Source: Lachnospiraceae bacterium (lineage in GTDB: Bacteria; Bacillota; Clostridia; Lachnospirales; Lachnospiraceae). From it: DNA of 10,388 nt. The notes under the pieces are model-generated. The model did no database searches. It saw only the letters and a program-made list of their open reading frames with translations, and was not told the DNA's origin. Positions 7,399-10,388 of the stretch are shown piece by piece. A program made the position numbers and the translations under genes. The first letter of the stretch is position 1; each line of letters begins with the position of its first letter. The stretch spans positions 1-10,388 of the forward strand of contig JAFUXY010000198.1 of NCBI GenBank assembly GCA_017477005.1. The letters are read 5' to 3'.

Positions 7399-8729
7399 AG
7401 CCACGCATTTCCATTATCATATGGGCAAATTCCACAAATCCGATTTTCTTCCGGGAATGCCTGCTTTCCCTTTTGAAGCAGGATTTCGAGGATTTCGAAA
7501 TCGTCATAGTCGATGAAAATACGGGGTTGGAAGCCTCCTCTGTCGCGACGGATTTGGCGGCGGGCGATGCCCGTGTGAATTTCTATCAATTAAAGGATCC
7601 GAAAGGACCGGCCTACGCCTTGAACATCGGACTCCACCGCCGGCGCGGAGACTTCGTATTCTTCATGGGGCAGCACGATCGGCTTTCGGAGGACGCTCTT
7701 TCTTCATTTATAAAAGAGATCGACAAGTACCCGACCGCGGACGTGCTGTATTGCGATCGGGATGAACTCGTGGGCGTGCAGCGGATGAACCCGGCCTTTC
7801 TGCCAGGGTTCAATGTGGAGCTGCTGCGCCATATGAATTATATCGGGGACGCAGCTATGTTTTCGGTTCGCGCTCTGCACCGGATCGGCACCCTGAACAC
7901 GCAGCTTCAATCTGCCGCTATCTACGATCTTCTGCTTCGAGCGGCAGAAATCGGTGCCTTCGTCCGCCATGTTCCAAGGCTTCTCTACCATGTCCGCCTG
8001 TTCGGCGACGTTTTGCCTTCGTCCAAGGCCAGACAGCTTTCGCAAAGGGTGTATCGCGAGCATATGACAGTGGCGGCGACGCATTTGCAGCGGGTCGGTA
8101 TGAAATGCCGGGTGACGCCGGATGGATCGGGAGAATATTGGCGGATTCATTATGATGGAACGGACGCGAGATCCCACCGCTCCGAGTACAAGGTCGTGCA
8201 TGAGAAGGGGGTTGCTGTCCGCAATTCCCGCTTCGTAGAACGGATGTACGGCATCCTACGGCAGAATGACGTGGGTATTGTGGGCGTTCGATTTGAAAAA
8301 CGACTCTTTTCCATTGATAATTGTGGATTTATTTTTGACGAAAAAGGGCTGGTTTATCCCGCCTGCGGCAACCAAAGTACGCTTTCTACCGGTTATCTGA
8401 ACCGTTCGATTCTGCCGCAGGATGTGTCGATGGTGGATTCGGCTCTGTTCATGATCGACCTCAAGGTTTTGGATCATATTGGCGGCTTCGACCGGCGGCT
8501 CCACGGACGGTCTCAGATGCTCGACCTCTGCCTCAAGGTACAGGAGGCCGGGCGGCGGGTAGTCTTCGACCCCGGCATCGTCGCCAGAAAGCCCCACCAA
8601 CCCAAGGAATATGAAAACGATTCCAGCACCGCCATCCTCTATGAGAAGTGGGAATCTACGCTTTCCGAGGGCGACCCATTCTACAACCGCAATCTCCCTA
8701 TGGGACTCATGAATTACCAGTTATACTGA
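7395..8729 (+). CDS. GT2-family tandem glycosyltransferase-like protein, catalytic residues apparently lost
   Basis: A 444-residue protein from GTG, four-base overlap with the transferase gene, purine-rich GGGAGAGGG ahead of it. The N-terminal half is a GT-A/GT2 fold: SIIIWAN, CLLSLLKQDFEDFEIVIVDE, LNIGLHRRRGDFVFF, LYCDRDEL and RHVPRLLYHVR. The C-terminal half matches the end of a second GT2 domain: NDVGIVG, HIGGFDRRL, DLCLKVQEAG and KWESTLSEGDPFYNRNL. Tandem GT2 proteins of Clostridia normally carry about 100 more residues opening the second domain; here only about 40 residues separate YWRIHY (248-253) from VGIVG (293-297). Against my memory of the family, the D-Q-D-D metal site reads G-Q-H-D (92-95), the base Asp before YDLLLR reads Ile176, and D-x-D-L-C-L-R reads M-L-D-L-C-L-K. 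It is probably cytoplasmic, working in the polysaccharide pathway; whether it is active is doubtful. It may be a divergent active enzyme. Confidence 0.8.
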   Translation: MKPRISIIIWANSTNPIFFRECLLSLLKQDFEDFEIVIVDENTGLEASSVATDLAAGDARVNFYQLKDPKGPAYALNIGLHRRRGDFVFFMGQHDRLSEDALSSFIKEIDKYPTADVLYCDRDELVGVQRMNPAFLPGFNVELLRHMNYIGDAAMFSVRALHRIGTLNTQLQSAAIYDLLLRAAEIGAFVRHVPRLLYHVRLFGDVLPSSKARQLSQRVYREHMTVAATHLQRVGMKCRVTPDGSGEYWRIHYDGTDARSHRSEYKVVHEKGVAVRNSRFVERMYGILRQNDVGIVGVRFEKRLFSIDNCGFIFDEKGLVYPACGNQSTLSTGYLNRSILPQDVSMVDSALFMIDLKVLDHIGGFDRRLHGRSQMLDLCLKVQEAGRRVVFDPGIVARKPHQPKEYENDSSTAILYEKWESTLSEGDPFYNRNLPMGLMNYQLY

Positions 8730-8743
8730 TCTTCGACTTTCAC

Positions 8744-8772
8744 TTGCGATTTTTCCCCAAGGGTGATATACT
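8744..8772 (+). promoter_or_regulatory. Probable internal sigma-A promoter
   Basis: A -35 TTGCGA (8744-8749), a 17-base spacer and a -10 TATACT (8767-8772), with an extended TGA at 8764-8766. The start would be near 8779. Spacer length and the TGATATA core match the promoter at 5922-5950, so the secreted-protein gene and MBOAT gene may be transcribed apart from, or in addition to, the upstream genes. Confidence 0.55.
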
Positions 8773-8797
8773 AGCGGTCATAGTAAACGGCATTTGT

Positions 8798-8812
8798 CCG
8801 AAAGGTTTTCGG
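8798..8812 (+). other. Short perfect hairpin in the leader
   Basis: CCGAAA pairs with TTTCGG across a three-base GGT loop, giving six base pairs. No T-run follows, so it is not a classic terminator. It would sit about 20 bases into the predicted transcript, just ahead of the large inverted repeat. Its role is unknown. Confidence 0.5.
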
Positions 8813-8831
8813 CTCAATCCATTTAAGTTTC

Positions 8832-8964
8832 GAAAAACCAGCCCGCAAGGCAAGAGCGCGAGGAAATCTTTGACCGGATACCGCCTCGCATCGTATTCCG
8901 TTCAAGCATGAAGAGACATCCTGCCTTTATTCACGGAATCTCTTGCCCTGCGGGGTGGTTTTTC
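8832..8964 (+). repeat. Nested inverted repeat: candidate structured RNA, attenuator or small mobile repeat
   Basis: Arms 8832-8856 and 8940-8964 pair at 23 of 25 positions; the mismatches are 8841/8955 and 8848/8948. Two smaller stems lie inside: GCGAGG (8858-8863) with CCTCGC (8884-8889), which itself encloses a CGG/CCG mini-hairpin (8875-8883), and ATTCCGT (8895-8901) with ACGGAAT (8933-8939), which abuts the outer stem directly. The whole can fold as a three-way junction. The 3' arm is GC-rich and ends in TTTTT (8959-8963), which pairs with AAAAA of the 5' arm, so the outer stem has the form of an intrinsic terminator closed over a branched loop. I do not recognise it as any named riboswitch. 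No target-site duplication is seen at its ends, which speaks mildly against a recent mobile element. The pairing is plain; function is inference. Confidence 0.65.
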
Positions 8965-9042
8965 ATCGGATAGACCGGAGAAGACGTTGATGGAACGGAA
9001 CCATCCAAAATGAGAGGTTTCCATTTCGAAGGAGGAACGATT

Positions 9043-9828
9043 TTGAAAAAACGATTGATTACCATTCTGACCCTGGCGACGCTTGCGCTGGGGGTGTGCG
9101 CGCCTTGTGGGGAGGCGTTCGCCAAAAAACAGACCAAAGCAAAGCAAGTAAAACAAGAGAAAACCTACCAATTTGAAGACCTGAAAGAACGCTATGCGAT
9201 GAGCGCCGACATCAAGATGAACGGCTACGGAGACGGCTTCCATTCCAAGCTGGTCTTTGTCGCCAGGCCGGAGTGCGGCATTTCGTTCGGCATCCAATAC
9301 GACGTGGACGCGCATCCGCCTTTCAAATCGAACTATGCGCTGCTCGTGGAGGATATCTATTCCAACCAGCCCGGCGGACAGTTTTATTTTCGACCGGCTG
9401 ACGTGCTGTTGAAGCCCAACAAATTCTACAATTTGATGATGGGACTCGACAACAAAGGCCATTTTTCGGTCTATTTCGATCACAAGAAAATTGCTTCTTA
9501 TTATAATGGCCAGATTGCGGGCAAGCTGATCTACCCGCGGGTGGAAGGCTGCGGCAAGCACAACGGCGATATTGTCTCGACGGAGTTTCGGAATGTGGAT
9601 ATCAAGATCGGACCCTATGATCTGGTCGAGCTGTTTACCCCACATCGGATCGACACTGCTCCAAATATTAAAAGTCGAATCAAGAATCCTTCGCATGTGA
9701 TCATCGAAGGGCATTTGAGCGACATCCTTCCGACGCAGGACTGGGACAGCGCCTATGAGCAGGTCTCCGGCATTGTCCAGTACAACTTTGAAGATATCGA
9801 AGACGACGACTTTGATTACGGATTTTGA
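9043..9828 (+). CDS. Secreted protein of unknown function, beta-rich, lectin-like appearance
   Basis: The start is TTG at 9043, chosen because GGAGG lies seven bases upstream; the ATG at 9010 would put this site inside the gene and spoil the signal peptide. The 261-residue product begins MKKR, a hydrophobic stretch at 5-19 and a likely signal-peptidase I site AFA/KK after residue 27. No good lipobox is seen. A Lys/Gln-rich linker (28-41) leads to a beta-rich region (43-190) with GFHSKLVFVA, ISFGIQYDVD, NKFYNLMMGLDNKGHFSVYFD and YPRVEGCGKHNGD, which looks like a concanavalin-type beta sandwich such as LamG, but I cannot name a family. Two cysteines (78, 170) remain in the mature part. The protein ends in an acidic tail, EDIEDDDFDYGF, like that of the LCP ligase. 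It sits 29 bases before the MBOAT gene, so a role in polymer binding, export or acylation is plausible. Confidence 0.8.
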   Translation: MKKRLITILTLATLALGVCAPCGEAFAKKQTKAKQVKQEKTYQFEDLKERYAMSADIKMNGYGDGFHSKLVFVARPECGISFGIQYDVDAHPPFKSNYALLVEDIYSNQPGGQFYFRPADVLLKPNKFYNLMMGLDNKGHFSVYFDHKKIASYYNGQIAGKLIYPRVEGCGKHNGDIVSTEFRNVDIKIGPYDLVELFTPHRIDTAPNIKSRIKNPSHVIIEGHLSDILPTQDWDSAYEQVSGIVQYNFEDIEDDDFDYGF

Positions 9829-9857
9829 GCTTGGATTTATGCGGGAGTCCTTAGTAT

Positions 9858-10388
9858 ATGCTGTTTAACTCACTCGCCTTCGGCGTTTTTCTGACTATTG
9901 TATTTTTTCTGTACTGGGGACTGCCCCATGCCTATCGTTGGATGCTTCTGCTGGTGGCGAGTTATTATTTCTATATGAACTGGAGCGTACGATACGTCGT
10001 TTTGATCCTGTTCACGACCTTTGTTTCTTTTGGCTGCGCCCGCCTTGTCGAAGGACGGCCGGATTCCACGAAAAAGCGAATCCTGCTGGCGGGCACGGCG
10101 ATCGCCTCTTTGAGCGTATTATTTTTCTTCAAATATTTTAATTTCGCAAGCCGTATCCTCTCGAAAATTTTCGCCTTGATACAGATCCCGCTGCACCCGA
10201 TTACTCTTTCGTTTTTGCTGCCAGTGGGTATCTCGTTTTATACGTTTCAAACCCTCAGCTACGTCGTGGACGTATACCGGGGCGACCTCCCGGCGGAGAA
10301 AAATTTCTTCAAATACGCGCTGTTCATTTCCTTTTTTCCACAGCTTGTCGCCGGACCGATCGAGCGGGCGGATCATCTGCTCCCGCAG
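9858..10388 (+). CDS. MBOAT-family O-acyltransferase, AlgI/DltB-like (3' partial)
   Basis: The frame is open from ATG 9858 to the window end, giving the first 177 residues. MBOAT proteins of this type move acyl, often acetyl, groups across the membrane onto polysaccharides or teichoic acids. The start MLFNSLAFGVFLTIVFFLYW is typical of AlgI homologues. Further signatures are LLLVASYYFYMNW (30-42), FFKYFNF (90-96), LPVGISFYTFQTLSYVVDVYRG (121-142), and FFPQLVAGPIERADHLLPQ (159-177). The catalytic histidine lies beyond the window. GGGAG stands about ten bases ahead of the start. The gene follows the secreted-protein gene closely and probably shares its transcript. In the cluster it suggests that the polysaccharide is O-acetylated. 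A DltD-, AlgJ- or AlgX-like partner might follow downstream. Confidence 0.95.
   Translation, partial: MLFNSLAFGVFLTIVFFLYWGLPHAYRWMLLLVASYYFYMNWSVRYVVLILFTTFVSFGCARLVEGRPDSTKKRILLAGTAIASLSVLFFFKYFNFASRILSKIFALIQIPLHPITLSFLLPVGISFYTFQTLSYVVDVYRGDLPAEKNFFKYALFISFFPQLVAGPIERADHLLPQ

Larger units (their letters stand above)
8730..9042 (+). other. Long leader region between the GT2-like gene and the secreted-protein gene
   Basis: These 313 bases hold no convincing gene. Contents in order are a promoter (8744-8772), a short perfect hairpin (8798-8812), a 133-base nested inverted repeat (8832-8964), a short region with alternative small hairpins (8989-9024) and a strong ribosome binding site (9031-9035, GGAGG) before a TTG start at 9043. 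An in-frame ATG at 9010 exists but lies ahead of that ribosome binding site. The transcript would carry an untranslated leader of about 265 bases, unusually long, which suggests regulation in RNA. Confidence 0.6.

Noticed and set aside
8832..8964. Cyclic-di-GMP (GEMM) riboswitch, suggested by the GCAAGGCAAGAG stretch
   Set aside because: The GEMM core and tetraloop/receptor pattern are not present, and the stretch is accounted for by pairing with the 3' arm of the inverted repeat.
8902..9714. Long minus-strand open frame of 270 codons
   Set aside because: It lies opposite the secreted-protein gene and the inverted repeat, has no ribosome binding site or protein-family features, and the plus-strand gene has a signal peptide and strong start site.

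Overview
The window reads as a chromosomal piece from a Gram-positive Clostridia-type bacterium. A Lachnospiraceae-like organism with mid-range GC is my best guess, from protein style only. Supporting signs are a LytR-CpsA-Psr (LCP) cell-wall ligase, AGGAGG-type ribosome binding sites, some GTG and TTG starts, and a Clostridia-style hybrid kinase with two receiver domains. No rRNA, tRNA, CRISPR array, transposase or phage gene is visible.

Layout. Positions 2-1000 (+) hold the C-terminal part of a hybrid sensor kinase whose N-terminus lies outside the window. Converging on it is a minus-strand series, read from 5758 down to 1028: an LCP ligase, glmS, metY (O-acetylhomoserine sulfhydrylase), and a small AT-rich HicB-like/HicA toxin-antitoxin pair. 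Gaps of 33, 67 and 27 bases suggest co-transcription, probably from a promoter at 5827-5856. Positions 5759-5991 form a divergent promoter region. From 5992 on the plus strand comes an exopolysaccharide or cell-wall polysaccharide cluster. It contains a polyprenyl-phosphate sugar-1-phosphate transferase (the initiating enzyme), a translationally coupled GT2-family protein, a 313-base leader with its own promoter and a strong nested inverted repeat, a secreted protein of unknown function, and the N-terminal part of an AlgI-like MBOAT O-acyltransferase that runs off the window end.

How the genes fit together (inference). The initiating transferase loads the first sugar on undecaprenyl phosphate. 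The MBOAT protein probably O-acylates the polymer outside the cell, perhaps together with the secreted protein. The LCP ligase could anchor a polymer to peptidoglycan, and GlmS supplies glucosamine-6-phosphate for amino-sugar precursors. A link across the divergent promoter is hinted at by the LCP ligase and the secreted protein ending in nearly the same acidic tail (E-D-D-x-x-D-Y-G-F).

Most worth following up: (1) the 133-base nested inverted-repeat element at 8832-8964 in the leader of the secreted-protein gene, a candidate unknown structured RNA or attenuator, or a small mobile repeat; (2) the GT2-like protein at 7395-8729, which appears to be a contracted tandem GT2 with substituted catalytic positions, so possibly a pseudo-glycosyltransferase; (3) the shared C-terminal tail; (4) the secreted protein itself.
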